A DNA stretch of 64,000 bases from a virus (IMGVR_UViG_3300036851_000176:62001-126000), one strand, 5' to 3'; shown: positions 36,390 through 42,733, numbered from the stretch's first letter. Numbers and translations are program-made. The notes: generated by a model from the sequence alone, not told the origin.

Positions 36390-36574
36390 CAGAGCGCCTC
36401 CCTTCCTAGGAGCCATTCCTTGATGATCTCTTCATCGATGCAAGGCGCAAACTGCCAACGACAGTGTGGGCACTTGTAGATGGGAGTTGTCTCCCTCGCG
36501 TATTCTTCGATCATTCGCATGCGGGTGTACTGAAGAACATCGTGCTGCTGCTTGCATCGAGGGCAGCGCATCAT
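36389..36574 (-). CDS. zinc-ribbon protein, 61 aa
   Basis: MMRCPRCKQQHDVLQYTRMR with CPRC and CPHC pairs 32 residues apart; a small zinc ribbon. Codons 36574 and 36571 are both ATG. Overlaps the protease start. Confidence 0.65.
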   Translation of the reverse strand: MMRCPRCKQQHDVLQYTRMRMIEEYARETTPIYKCPHCRWQFAPCIDEEIIKEWLLGREAL

Positions 36575-36755
36575 TCGCCCTTCGATCAGTGGGCGGCGGG
36601 GGCGTGCTGGTGACTGGCCGTCCGTCGCCACTAGCCCAATGTAACCATTAGAGGGTATTTCTGGCTGGATTTGGCAAGGGTTCGCGCAGGTAACAGACAG
36701 TTTCCTGCTTATCTTGTCAACCCGGACAATTTCACCTACGATTCGAAGTGGTAAA
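36575..36755. other. divergent non-coding region
   Basis: No ORF with a ribosome site. Contains TTGACA on the minus strand at 36713-36718 and an extended -10 TGGTAAAAT on the plus strand at 36749-36757. It separates the leftward structural module from the rightward metallophosphoesterase operon. Confidence 0.5.
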
Positions 36756-37109
36756 ATGATCGACGTGCCCCCTAAGGATCTGACGCGATGCCGCAAAGGT
36801 CATCGCAAGGCTCAAACAAGCGGTCGGTGTCGTCAGTGCAAGCGAGAAGCCGACCTTCGCTATCGCCATTCCGAGAAAGGTAGGGCGCAGAGGGCTGTCT
36901 ACGAACAAAGCGAGACGGGGAAGACTCGCAAGGCTCGTTTTCGATCTACCGAGACCAATGCCGTCATCCAGTCCCGGTACAGTCATTCCGAGAAAGGGCA
37001 TGCTCGCAGGGCGCGCTACCAACACAGCGATAAGGGACACGCGACGGCAAGCAGATTTCAACAGTCTGAGCGGGGGCGAAACATCGCCGCTCGAAATCGA
37101 CACAAGTAA
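36756..37109 (+). CDS. SEKG-repeat protein with zinc ribbon
   Basis: About 117 aa. N-terminal CRKGHRKAQTSGRCRQCK looks like a zinc ribbon; then five repeats about 15-20 residues long of R-x-x-x-S-E-K-G-x-A type. Start is uncertain: ATG 36756, or GTG 36765 positioned 7 nt after the extended -10 (leaderless). Repeats of this kind occur near HNH or DNA-binding proteins; role unknown. Confidence 0.6.
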   Translation: MIDVPPKDLTRCRKGHRKAQTSGRCRQCKREADLRYRHSEKGRAQRAVYEQSETGKTRKARFRSTETNAVIQSRYSHSEKGHARRARYQHSDKGHATASRFQQSERGRNIAARNRHK

Positions 37110-37118
37110 GGAGGTCTA

Positions 37119-38243
37119 GTGGCTGAAACAAGACAGTGCGGTAAGTGTCGAGAAGACAAGCCCGTGACCGACTTCGACGACACGCGAGTGTCCAACGGAG
37201 TCAGTCGCAAGTGTGAGGCTTGCTACGAAGCAGAGGGCAGAGGCCGACGACCGAACGTCGCCGAGCCAAGCGAGATCGAGAAGTCAACTCTCGAAGCCCT
37301 CAAGAAGCTGGGAGATACGGCGTCAATCGAAGAGATCGCCGACTACGCCGACATCGCGCCGAAGCGAGTGCGCGAGGCTCTGGAATCCCTTGGGCATCAA
37401 GGATTCCGTCTGGAGCACGAGGGAGATCACAAGGTTACCCTCCAGAAAGTCCCCCGACCGAGCACCATGGAGCACAAGGTGCTGTTCAAGGGCGAGACCT
37501 ATCGGTTCGCCATCATCTCCGACGTACACCTCAACTCGAAGCACTGCCGACTCGATGAACTCCACATCGCGTATGACATGGTGGCCTCCGAAGGAATCTC
37601 CGACGTGTACAACCCGGGAGACATCGTGGCCGGTCGCGGCATCTTCAAGGGCCAGGACCACGAGATCATCAACCACACGTTCGAGGCACAGAAATCGTTT
37701 GCGATCGAGAACTACCCGGTGCGTGATGGGGTCACGACCTACATCATCTCCGGGAACCACGACTGCGAAGGCGACTTCGGCAAGGCCGGAGCCGATGCCT
37801 GCCTCGGAGTGGCAAACGAGCGCGAGGACCTGATCTGGGGCGGAATGTATGCCGCCGACTATGTTCTCCCGAACGGAGCCGTGATGACGATGCGGCACCC
37901 GATGGGCGGATCGTCCTACGCGAAGTCGTACAAACCTCAGAAGTTCGCTGAATCGTTCGAGGGCGGCACGAAGCCCGCGATCGTCCTCTTCGGCCACTGG
38001 CACAACTTCGAGGTCGGTTTCCACCGCAACGTGTACATGATCAACTGCGGCACCTTCGAGGGATACGGCGGGACCTTGGGTCTCCGCGTTCCTCTCGGAG
38101 CGCCCGCTGTCGGCTTCACGATCGCCGAAGCAACTCTCGGCGATGACGGATCACTCGTCCGCTTCAAGCACGAGTGGTTCCCGTTCTACGCGGGCCGACG
38201 CATGGGCAAAGGAAAGAGCCGTTCCGGCCGCAAGGCTGCGTAG
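37119..38243 (+). CDS. metallophosphoesterase with zinc ribbon and winged helix
   Basis: 374 aa, GTG start after GGAGG. N-terminal CGKCREDKPVTDFDD zinc ribbon, a winged helix at about 50-110 (EEIADYADIAPKRVREALES), then a calcineurin-like core: SDVHLNS, NPGDIVAG, SGNHDCEG and LFGHWHN. Domain order suggests a DNA- or RNA-bound phosphatase/nuclease. Mn/Fe-dependent. Confidence 0.85.
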   Translation: MAETRQCGKCREDKPVTDFDDTRVSNGVSRKCEACYEAEGRGRRPNVAEPSEIEKSTLEALKKLGDTASIEEIADYADIAPKRVREALESLGHQGFRLEHEGDHKVTLQKVPRPSTMEHKVLFKGETYRFAIISDVHLNSKHCRLDELHIAYDMVASEGISDVYNPGDIVAGRGIFKGQDHEIINHTFEAQKSFAIENYPVRDGVTTYIISGNHDCEGDFGKAGADACLGVANEREDLIWGGMYAADYVLPNGAVMTMRHPMGGSSYAKSYKPQKFAESFEGGTKPAIVLFGHWHNFEVGFHRNVYMINCGTFEGYGGTLGLRVPLGAPAVGFTIAEATLGDDGSLVRFKHEWFPFYAGRRMGKGKSRSGRKAA

Positions 38244-38641
38244 TGGGCGGTCTATCCATCCCCGACCGGATTCTCAGTGAGGATGCCACCGAAAGGTGGT
38301 GTCCTTGCTGTGAGACCTGGAAGTTGATGGACCGCCAGCACTTCTATGTCGCCTCGAACACGAAAGCAGGATTTCGTCGGACGTGCAAGGCGTGCCAGAA
38401 ATTGAAAGATGCACGCAATCGACATCTCGAATACAACGGGTATGTCTACATGAATAGAGTCCGGCCGTGGCTGCGCGCTCTCGTCGAGAAACTCGGCTTC
38501 ACCGGTGCAGCCGAAGCCCTCGGCGTCTGGAAAGGCCAATTGGCCGGATGGATGAGCAAGCGCCGCAGACGTATCCAGCGGCGCAACGCGGCCCGCATTC
38601 TCCGCGTGTGCGGAGAGCATGGGATTCGCATCGCTGTTTAG
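38243..38641 (+). CDS. zinc-finger/HTH protein
   Basis: 132 aa, GTG 38243 overlapping the upstream TAG. Two CxxC pairs (CPCC and CKAC) and a C-terminal RALVEKLGFTGAAEALGVWK HTH followed by basic residues. Likely DNA-binding. Confidence 0.65.
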   Translation: MGGLSIPDRILSEDATERWCPCCETWKLMDRQHFYVASNTKAGFRRTCKACQKLKDARNRHLEYNGYVYMNRVRPWLRALVEKLGFTGAAEALGVWKGQLAGWMSKRRRRIQRRNAARILRVCGEHGIRIAV

Positions 38642-38642
38642 G

Positions 38643-38713
38643 CTGGCACGGAAGGAATCGAACCTTCATCACTCGGTTAACAGCCGAGGGTTTTACCGTT
38701 AAACTACACGCCA
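38643..38713 (-). tRNA. tRNA-Asn (GTT)
   Basis: Acceptor TGGCGTG/CGTGCCA, anticodon loop CTGTTAA, T-loop TTCGATT. Cloverleaf complete; 3' CCA not encoded. Confidence 0.93.
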
Positions 38714-38806
38714 TCGATTTACTGCTGTCGCAGTAGTTATTTCGTCAAACCGGCCAATTCCCTGGTCCAGGAAATTAGCCTTCGTGCAACGTTTCCGTTC
38801 AAATGG

Positions 38807-38879
38807 GGGGTCGCCAGGGACTTGCACCCTGCTCAACCAGAGTCACAGTCTGGGATCTCGCTGCCTAGATTTACGACCC
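38807..38879 (-). tRNA. tRNA-His (GTG)
   Basis: Acceptor GGGTCGT/GCGACCC, anticodon stem CCAGA/TCTGG with loop CTGTGAC. T-loop is TGCAAGT rather than TTCAAAT-like. Confidence 0.9.
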
Positions 38880-38881
38880 AG

Positions 38882-38950
38882 CTGGAGAGGCAGGGGTCGA
38901 ACCTGCGCTACGAGGTTCAGAGCCTCGCTGTCTACCATTAACACCCTCCA
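38882..38950 (-). tRNA. tRNA-Gln (CTG)
   Basis: Acceptor TGGAGGG/CTCTCCA, stem CGAGG/CCTCG and loop CTCTGAA. Complete. Confidence 0.9.
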
Positions 38951-38955
38951 ATGTA

Positions 38956-39041
38956 GGGAGACCACTCGCTTCCCACCCCGGCTTGGAGACCCCGGTTTGA
39001 TGGGGGTTTATCCTCACGGGCCTTAGCCTTGTCCGTCTCCC
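38956..39041 (-). ncRNA. degenerate type II tRNA-like RNA, possible Leu (CAA)
   Basis: 86 nt bounded by perfect GGGAGAC/GTCTCCC arms and occupying a normal tRNA slot. The central stem-loop has a loop ATCAAAC (U33, anticodon CAA, A37). No canonical T-arm is present, so it is probably decayed or a specialised RNA. Confidence 0.35.
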
Positions 39042-39042
39042 A

Positions 39043-39115
39043 GTGGACCGAGAAGGAGTTGAACCTTCACCTCCCGCGCTTCAAGCGGGCGCTCTACCTC
39101 TGAGCTACCAGTCCA
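39043..39115 (-). tRNA. tRNA-Phe (GAA)
   Basis: Acceptor TGGACTG/CGGTCCA, stem CCCGC/GCGGG, loop TTGAAGC. Complete. Confidence 0.92.
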
Positions 39116-39126
39116 TGTCTTGCTAG

Positions 39127-39195
39127 CGGGCCAGGAAGGAATCGAACCCTCTCCTAACGGGTTGGAGCCGTTTTGGACACCATGTCCTCTCGCCC
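39127..39195 (-). tRNA. tRNA-Trp (CCA)
   Basis: Loop CTCCAAC on stem AACGG/CCGTT; T-arm GAGGG-TTCGATT-CCTTC. Acceptor has one G-G mismatch and the D-loop is only about 5 nt, so it may be weakly active. Confidence 0.75.
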
Positions 39196-39263
39196 AAGTT
39201 GGACGATCGTGCGCACCGGGGGAATGCTCTTATCACCGGTGCCCAGTGCGCGCGTCGTCCGAT

Positions 39264-39334
39264 CAGGCTGAGAGGATTCGAACCTCTACCGCTCGCTCCC
39301 AAAGCGACCGTGCTGCCGTTGAACACTACAGCCT
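39264..39334 (-). tRNA. tRNA-Pro (TGG)
   Basis: Acceptor AGGCTG/CAGCCT, loop TTTGGGA. Complete. Confidence 0.9.
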
Positions 39335-39408
39335 GTTGTGACTGTCTTCGCGGCTCGAACTTCGGTGCTTATGTGATGGTGCTTGAAGAGAGACGCGCAG
39401 ACAGCGAA
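39335..39408 (-). other. hairpin with tRNA-like arms
   Basis: CTGTCTTCGCG (39342-39352) and CGCGCAGACAG (39394-39404) pair, with a GTTCGAG near the T-loop position, but no anticodon arm. Possibly a tRNA remnant. Confidence 0.3.
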
Positions 39409-39471
39409 TTAGACCCCTGGAAACCAGGGGGTATTCGGCTGATGCTGTTGCGATGTCATCTCGATCTTCAT
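39409..39471 (-). CDS. 20-aa ORF at head of the tRNA-Pro to Asn unit
   Basis: MKIEMTSQQHQPNTPWFPGV from ATG 39471, 10 nt after a TAACGT -10 box. Its end overlaps a 7-bp hairpin (39414-39430). May be a leader or spurious. Confidence 0.35.
   Translation of the reverse strand: MKIEMTSQQHQPNTPWFPGV
39414..39430 (-). terminator. CCCCTGG hairpin
   Basis: CCCCTGG-TTT-CCAGGGG on the minus strand, perfect 7 bp. No U-run follows. Confidence 0.4.
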
Positions 39472-39481
39472 TGCGCCACCA

Positions 39482-39510
39482 ACGTTACATGAATGGTCGT
39501 GGTCTGTCAA
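39482..39510 (-). promoter_or_regulatory. promoter of the tRNA-Pro to Asn unit
   Basis: TTGACA (39505-39510), 17-nt spacer, TAACGT (39482-39487), reading into tRNA-Pro, Trp, Phe, Gln, His and Asn. Confidence 0.75.
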
Positions 39511-39667
39511 GCCGAGGCCGCTTGCTCAACCGCCAGTTTCCCAAGCGGCTCAGCGAAGCGGCCCAACACAAGGCCGATATTCCCAGTCGCCGCTGACACG
39601 GCTCCTGACTGCCTCGGATCCGGTGTCAGCCGGAGAGCCGAGCGGGCGCTTGCGCCTCGGACACGCT
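39511..39667. other. non-coding, nothing recognised
   Basis: GC-rich sequence between the 66-aa gene and the tRNA promoter, with no convincing ORF; short inverted repeats only. Confidence 0.4.
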
Positions 39668-39868
39668 TCAAACGTCTGGCATCGAGAGGAAGTCCTGGTA
39701 ACTCTCCTGCATGTCGGCCAAGCGTTCCTCGAAAAACTCCCGAATCTCTTCTTCGCTGGCGCGAGGGATCAGAGCAGCAAGGGCATGGTTCATCTCGTCC
39801 GCTGCGTACTCTCGTGTTCTGTCGGGGATCTTCATGATGTGGGGTGGCAGACTATTTGAACGGCTCAT
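39668..39868 (-). CDS. hypothetical protein, 66 aa
   Basis: MSRSNSLPPHIMKIPDRTRE with GGAGG 8 nt upstream; helical acidic C-terminus (EEEIREFFEERLADMQESYQ). Sits between tmRNA and the tRNA-Pro unit. Unknown. Confidence 0.65.
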   Translation of the reverse strand: MSRSNSLPPHIMKIPDRTREYAADEMNHALAALIPRASEEEIREFFEERLADMQESYQDFLSMPDV

Positions 39869-39963
39869 GTGATGCCTCCGCTTAGCGGCCTGCCAGCGAC
39901 CTTACGCACTGGTTCTGTTCCCACGCCAGCGTGCGCCCCGCGCGGCCCCGAAGGGCATTTCAG

Positions 39964-40283
39964 TGGAGCCGCCGGGTATCGAACCCGGGTCCGTCTCGTC
40001 CGTACAAACAGATCTTCTAGCAGCTTCGGGGTGGTATACGCCACCTCCACCAGGGCAGACCTTTGGTCTCCGCGTCACCGTTGAATGGGGTCGGTGTCCC
40101 GTCCTACTGGTACATCATCCCGGACTTCTGTTCCTACCGGCCGGGGCGGCGCTCGTGGCCGTTAAGCCGCGAGAGGAAGCACGTATGCTTCGTCGTTTCG
40201 TTTGCCCTCCGGGCCGGTGCGGTAGGCCGCAACCCGCTGCGATCTCCTTGCCGTTTTCGAGGCGTCGAATCCAATTCGGCCCC
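39964..40283 (-). ncRNA. ssrA: tmRNA (transfer-messenger RNA)
   Basis: 320 nt. The 5' end GGGGCCGAATTGGATTCGAC and 3' end GGGTTCGATACCCGGCGGCTCC with acceptor GGGGCCG/CGGCTCC give the tRNA-like domain (A discriminator; CCA not encoded). The tag frame (40162-40206) reads GKRNDEAYVLPLAA then stop. It rescues stalled ribosomes and tags the nascent chain for proteolysis. Driven by its own promoter; plus-strand ORFs across it are shadows. Confidence 0.95.
40162..40206 (-). other. tmRNA tag reading frame
   Basis: Codons GGC AAA CGA AAC GAC GAA, then GCA TAC GTG CTT CCT CTC GCG GCT TAA: 14 residues GKRNDEAYVLPLAA. The ND-E-x-Y and LAA ends are typical of SsrA tags. Resume codon is probably GGC (Gly). 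Confidence 0.85.
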
Positions 40284-40290
40284 ACACGGG

Positions 40291-40318
40291 ACTATACACA
40301 TTCCGGGCGTTTTGTCAA
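40291..40318 (-). promoter_or_regulatory. tmRNA promoter
   Basis: TTGACA (40313-40318), 16-nt spacer, TATAGT (40291-40296) preceded by TGTG, an extended -10. About 7 nt to the mature 5' end. Confidence 0.85.
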
Positions 40319-40572
40319 CCCACCTCGCGCCATATCCCTCGTTCGAGGTACCCGTGCCAGCCATCCTTGTTATCGGCCAACTTCTCCAGGATCGATGGAG
40401 AGACGGTCACGGTGCCGTCCTGGTGCTCGGTCACGTCCCATTCTTCGAGACGTGCGGGGCCAGATCCGTTCGGGAGGCAAACCCACAGGAATCTCGATGG
40501 GCCTCGGAAACAGTAGTCGCCCGCTTCGAGTTCCCACGGCAGCGTGTTATCTGGGCGTCGTCGTCCTTTCAT
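40315..40572 (-). CDS. DUF6527-like protein
   Basis: About 85 aa from ATG 40572 (MKGRRRPDNTLPWELEAGDY). GPSRFLWVCLPNG, TVTVSPSIL and GWHGYLERGIWREV match the family pattern. Stop overlaps the tmRNA promoter. A GACGACCCGC hairpin lies just upstream of the start. Confidence 0.6.
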   Translation of the reverse strand: MKGRRRPDNTLPWELEAGDYCFRGPSRFLWVCLPNGSGPARLEEWDVTEHQDGTVTVSPSILEKLADNKDGWHGYLERGIWREVG

Positions 40573-40633
40573 GTGTTTACCGCAGACGACCCGCGCAAGG
40601 CGGGTCGTCGCGAGACTCAGGATCACCTCCCCG

Positions 40634-40693
40634 TTAGAAGGGCCACTCTTCCTGTACGGCCACCGCTACGGGGAGGCCGTTGAGTCTTGCCAC
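40634..40693 (-). CDS. 19-aa leader peptide candidate
   Basis: GTG 40693 after AAGGAGGTGG; VARLNGLPVAVAVQEEWPF. An inverted repeat CCTCCCCGT/ACGGGGAGG (40668-40676 and 40626-40634) could mask downstream sequence. Could be a translational attenuator of the 40572 gene; unproved. Confidence 0.35.
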   Translation of the reverse strand: MARLNGLPVAVAVQEEWPF

Positions 40694-40739
40694 GTAGACC
40701 ACCTCCTTCCTCCAACAAGGTGAGTCTACCGCAAAGTTT

Positions 40740-40768
40740 TTGGGCACAAAACATTGCAGTGGTACGCT
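40740..40768 (+). promoter_or_regulatory. leaderless promoter, plus strand
   Basis: TTGGGC (40740-40745), 17-nt spacer, TACGCT (40763-40768), 6 nt before ATG 40775. Confidence 0.45.
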
Positions 40769-40774
40769 AAAGGG

Positions 40775-40912
40775 ATGCCAATCGACCCCGAAACTGGACG
40801 CTACTGGACGCCGCGCTATCGATCGAAGTTTGAGGCGGTTCGAACCGTTGCCTCGTGCGTGTCTGCGGTTGGAACGATCTTCGTTCTGCTCAGAGTTTTC
40901 GGCAAGATCTAA
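40775..40912 (+). CDS. small membrane protein, 45 aa
   Basis: MPIDPETGRYWTPRYRSKFE then a hydrophobic helix (VASCVSAVGTIFVLLRVFG). AAAGGG precedes the ATG. Only plus-strand gene inside the tRNA array; ends next to tRNA-Ser. Confidence 0.55.
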   Translation: MPIDPETGRYWTPRYRSKFEAVRTVASCVSAVGTIFVLLRVFGKI

Positions 40913-40913
40913 G

Positions 40914-40998
40914 CGGCGGGTGAGGGGATCGAACCCCCACAGGTGTTACCCCATCACCGGGTTCAAGCCGGATAAGCACGCCAGCCATGCGACCCGCC
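40914..40998 (-). tRNA. tRNA-Ser (TGA)
   Basis: 85 nt with long variable arm. Acceptor GGCGGGT/ACCCGCC; loop CTTGAAC. Confidence 0.92.
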
Positions 40999-41070
40999 GA
41001 GTGGACGATGTAACGCATTTTGCGTCACTCTGTCCATTCAAACCATTCCGCAATCGGAACAATTATGAAA

Positions 41071-41151
41071 TGCGCACCCCGGGATTCGAACCCGGACGCC
41101 TCGCGGCACCAGCCTCTCAGACTGGCGTGTCTACCGTTCCACCAGGCGCGC
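41071..41151 (-). tRNA. tRNA-Leu (GAG)
   Basis: 81 nt type II. Acceptor GCGCGCC/GGTGCGC; stem CCAGT/GCTGG, loop CTGAGAG. Confidence 0.92.
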
Positions 41152-41155
41152 AAGT

Positions 41156-41183
41156 GTCAAGTTTTATGGCAAGAAAACTTGAC
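41156..41183 (-). repeat. 10-bp inverted repeat between tRNAs
   Basis: GTCAAGTTTT-ATGGCAAG-AAAACTTGAC, perfect 10-bp arms. AT-rich; possible RNase processing or regulatory hairpin between tRNA-Ser(GCT) and tRNA-Leu(GAG). Confidence 0.6.
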
Positions 41184-41187
41184 AAAG

Positions 41188-41271
41188 CGGAAGGCCGAGG
41201 TCACGATCCCCACGCCTTTCGGCGCGATCCGGCTAGCAACCGGTCCCCGGGCCATCCCAGGTTGACCTTCC
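41188..41271 (-). tRNA. tRNA-Ser (GCT)
   Basis: 84 nt type II. Acceptor GGAAGGT/GCCTTCC; loop TTGCTAG. T-loop ATCGTGA is unusual. Confidence 0.85.
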
Positions 41272-41275
41272 GTAG

Positions 41276-41349
41276 TCCCCACGCCAGGATTCGAACCTGG
41301 ATCCCTCCGGTTTGAGCGGAGTGCGTCTGCCGGATTGCGCCACGCGGGG
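41276..41349 (-). tRNA. tRNA with CAA anticodon (Leu), short variable loop
   Basis: Acceptor CCCCGCG/CGTGGGG; stem CTCCG/CGGAG with loop CTCAAAC. Only 74 nt with a 5-nt variable loop, unlike bacterial tRNA-Leu (type II), and it has a C1-G72 pair. Confidence 0.8.
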
Positions 41350-41359
41350 CTATGTCGAG

Positions 41360-41446
41360 TACGGGAGGCGGGAGTCGAACCCGCACGTCCTTTCGGACAC
41401 CGATTTCTGAGACCGGCGCGTCTACCGAGATTCCAGCCACTCCCGT
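41360..41446 (-). tRNA. tRNA-Leu (CAG)
   Basis: 87 nt type II with long variable arm. Acceptor ACGGGAG/CTCCCGT; loop CTCAGAA. Confidence 0.92.
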
Positions 41447-41453
41447 ATGTCGA

Positions 41454-41528
41454 GAGCCGATGGCAGGAATCGAACCTGCGTGGACGGGGTTGCAATCCGT
41501 CGCCTGGGACCACTCGGCCACATCGGCT
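41454..41528 (-). tRNA. tRNA-Cys (GCA)
   Basis: Acceptor AGCCGAT/ATCGGCT; loop TTGCAAC. Confidence 0.92.
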
Positions 41529-41530
41529 TG

Positions 41531-41603
41531 GTGGGCGCCCTAGGATTTGCACCTAGTCCTGCGGGGTTACGGCCCGGAATGCTCTAACTACACCAGACGC
41601 CCA
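41531..41603 (-). tRNA. tRNA-Tyr (GTA)
   Basis: Acceptor TGGGCGT/GCGCCCA; loop CCGTAAC. Position 33 is C instead of the near-universal U. Short variable loop. Confidence 0.75.
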
Positions 41604-41610
41604 AGTAGGT

Positions 41611-41630
41611 CAGTCCGCCGAGGCGGACTG
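41611..41630 (-). terminator. hairpin upstream of tRNA-Tyr
   Basis: CAGTCCGCC-GA-GGCGGACTG perfect 9-bp stem. Could be a processing hairpin in the tRNA precursor. Confidence 0.45.
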
Positions 41631-41676
41631 GCTAAGACTTAGGCAATACAACTGGTGCGCGAACATAACGTGCCGG

Positions 41677-41705
41677 AGTATAGACGAAGATTGCTGATTT
41701 CGCAA
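41677..41705 (-). promoter_or_regulatory. promoter of the tRNA-Tyr to Ser unit
   Basis: TTGCGA (41700-41705), 17-nt spacer, TATACT (41677-41682), reading into tRNA-Tyr, Cys, Leu, Leu, Ser, Leu and Ser. Confidence 0.75.
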
Positions 41706-41796
41706 GTATCTTCTCTACTTGAGCAATCAGAGGTACTCGACGTGAAGAGTTCCGCCGAAGGGGAGGGTGCCATCGAAGAGGAACATTCCAAGTTCG

Positions 41797-41928
41797 TCAC
41801 CTTGGTAGGCCAGAATCGAGGGTATTTTCCTCGCGATCTTCTTGCTCCAGCGCCCACGCCGAGATGATCTTTCCAAGAGGAGGATCCGGAAAGAGGGGAC
41901 GACCCAGTTCGTCTCGATCGTCGGGCAC
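41797..41928 (-). CDS. possible 43-aa protein
   Basis: GTG 41928 immediately after the TAA of the upstream gene; VPDDRDELGRPLFPDPPLGK. The region 41604-41928 otherwise holds only a promoter and a hairpin; ORFs on both strands compete here, so confidence is low. Confidence 0.35.
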   Translation of the reverse strand: MPDDRDELGRPLFPDPPLGKIISAWALEQEDREENTLDSGLPR

Positions 41929-42189
41929 TTACTTCGCCTGGAACATCGGCTTCAGCCGAGGTCGCGTCTCTGGCTTAGGGTCTCCCTCGTCCTCTGGGTA
42001 ATCCACCGGCTGGCCCGAGATGCTGATGTCTCCTGTCCCGTTTTCTACAATCCTGTTCACGTTGTATCGGACGCGAAAGTCGTTCGAGTAGACATCGTTG
42101 TCGATTTCTAGGGTCTCTCCTTCTCCCGGAAGCAGCACATACCCAACCGCGAAGACAAAGCAGTTATCCGTGTGGTTCGTGAGGATCAT
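41929..42189 (-). CDS. hypothetical protein, 86 aa
   Basis: MILTNHTDNCFVFAVGYVLL; beta-rich. Follows the 42193 gene by 3 nt, and is in its operon. Unknown; could be a small structural protein. Confidence 0.65.
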   Translation of the reverse strand: MILTNHTDNCFVFAVGYVLLPGEGETLEIDNDVYSNDFRVRYNVNRIVENGTGDISISGQPVDYPEDEGDPKPETRPRLKPMFQAK

Positions 42190-42192
42190 GAC

Positions 42193-42579
42193 TCAGGCCG
42201 GGTAAGGAACGATGTTGTACAGGACCACCAGAATCCCGCTGGCTACCGATCCTCCCGTCACATGAGCACTGATCTTTCCATCCTCGCTGGCAATGGATTT
42301 GATCCCGGATCCGAGTTCCGCCAAAACCGCGTAAGACGTGGCCGGAATGGAAGAGCCGGATGTGATCGAGTTGTCGGCTCCGATCCCTACACCCAACGAT
42401 CCAGATCCAGAGAACGCTTTCAGGACGACTACGGTGCTGACGATTGCCCAGCCCTTCGGAATCAGATCTCCGAATTCGTAGGTTCCGGCAGAAAGACCGG
42501 GGCGAGCATCGAAGGTGGCGACCTTTGAGGTTTGTCCACCCTTCATCAGGGCGTAAATCTCTGAAAGGGGAGCAGTCAT
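42193..42579 (-). CDS. hypothetical beta-rich protein, 128 aa
   Basis: MTAPLSEIYALMKGGQTSKV, then GSLGVGIGADNSITSGSSIP: a glycine/serine-rich beta fold like virion decoration or fibre-tip proteins, but no family recognised. ATG 42579 lies 6 nt after TACACT, suggesting a leaderless mRNA. Confidence 0.65.
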   Translation of the reverse strand: MTAPLSEIYALMKGGQTSKVATFDARPGLSAGTYEFGDLIPKGWAIVSTVVVLKAFSGSGSLGVGIGADNSITSGSSIPATSYAVLAELGSGIKSIASEDGKISAHVTGGSVASGILVVLYNIVPYPA

Positions 42580-42585
42580 GGTGCG

Positions 42586-42591
42586 AGTGTA
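42586..42591 (-). promoter_or_regulatory. extended -10 promoter (leaderless)
   Basis: TGGTACACT with TACACT at 42586-42591, 6 nt before ATG 42579. No clear -35. Confidence 0.45.
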
Positions 42592-42606
42592 CCATGCAAA
42601 ATCAGG

Positions 42607-42679
42607 AGCCGGGGAGAGGAGTCGAACCCCCACCGCAACCGTACAAAGGGTGCATGCTAGCCATTAACACCACCCCGGC
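42607..42679 (-). tRNA. tRNA-Thr (TGT)
   Basis: Acceptor GCCGGGG/CCCCGGC; loop TTTGTAC; one mismatch in the anticodon stem. Confidence 0.85.
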
Positions 42680-42733
42680 TCGATCGTTCACTGGTGCAAG
42701 AAACTACGTTATGACTTAGTTTTCCGCACCAGT

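Noticed and set aside
34956-36479. 507-codon plus-strand frame
   Set aside because: Antisense shadow of the protease gene, which has recognisable motifs.
39963-40683. Plus-strand ORFs of over 200 codons across the tmRNA
   Set aside because: They run through a clear tmRNA; no ribosome site or protein-like pattern.
41655-41867. 70-codon plus-strand ORF with a plausible sequence
   Set aside because: Lies antisense to the tRNA-unit leader and has no ribosome site; competing minus-strand frames fit the operon better, but this is uncertain.
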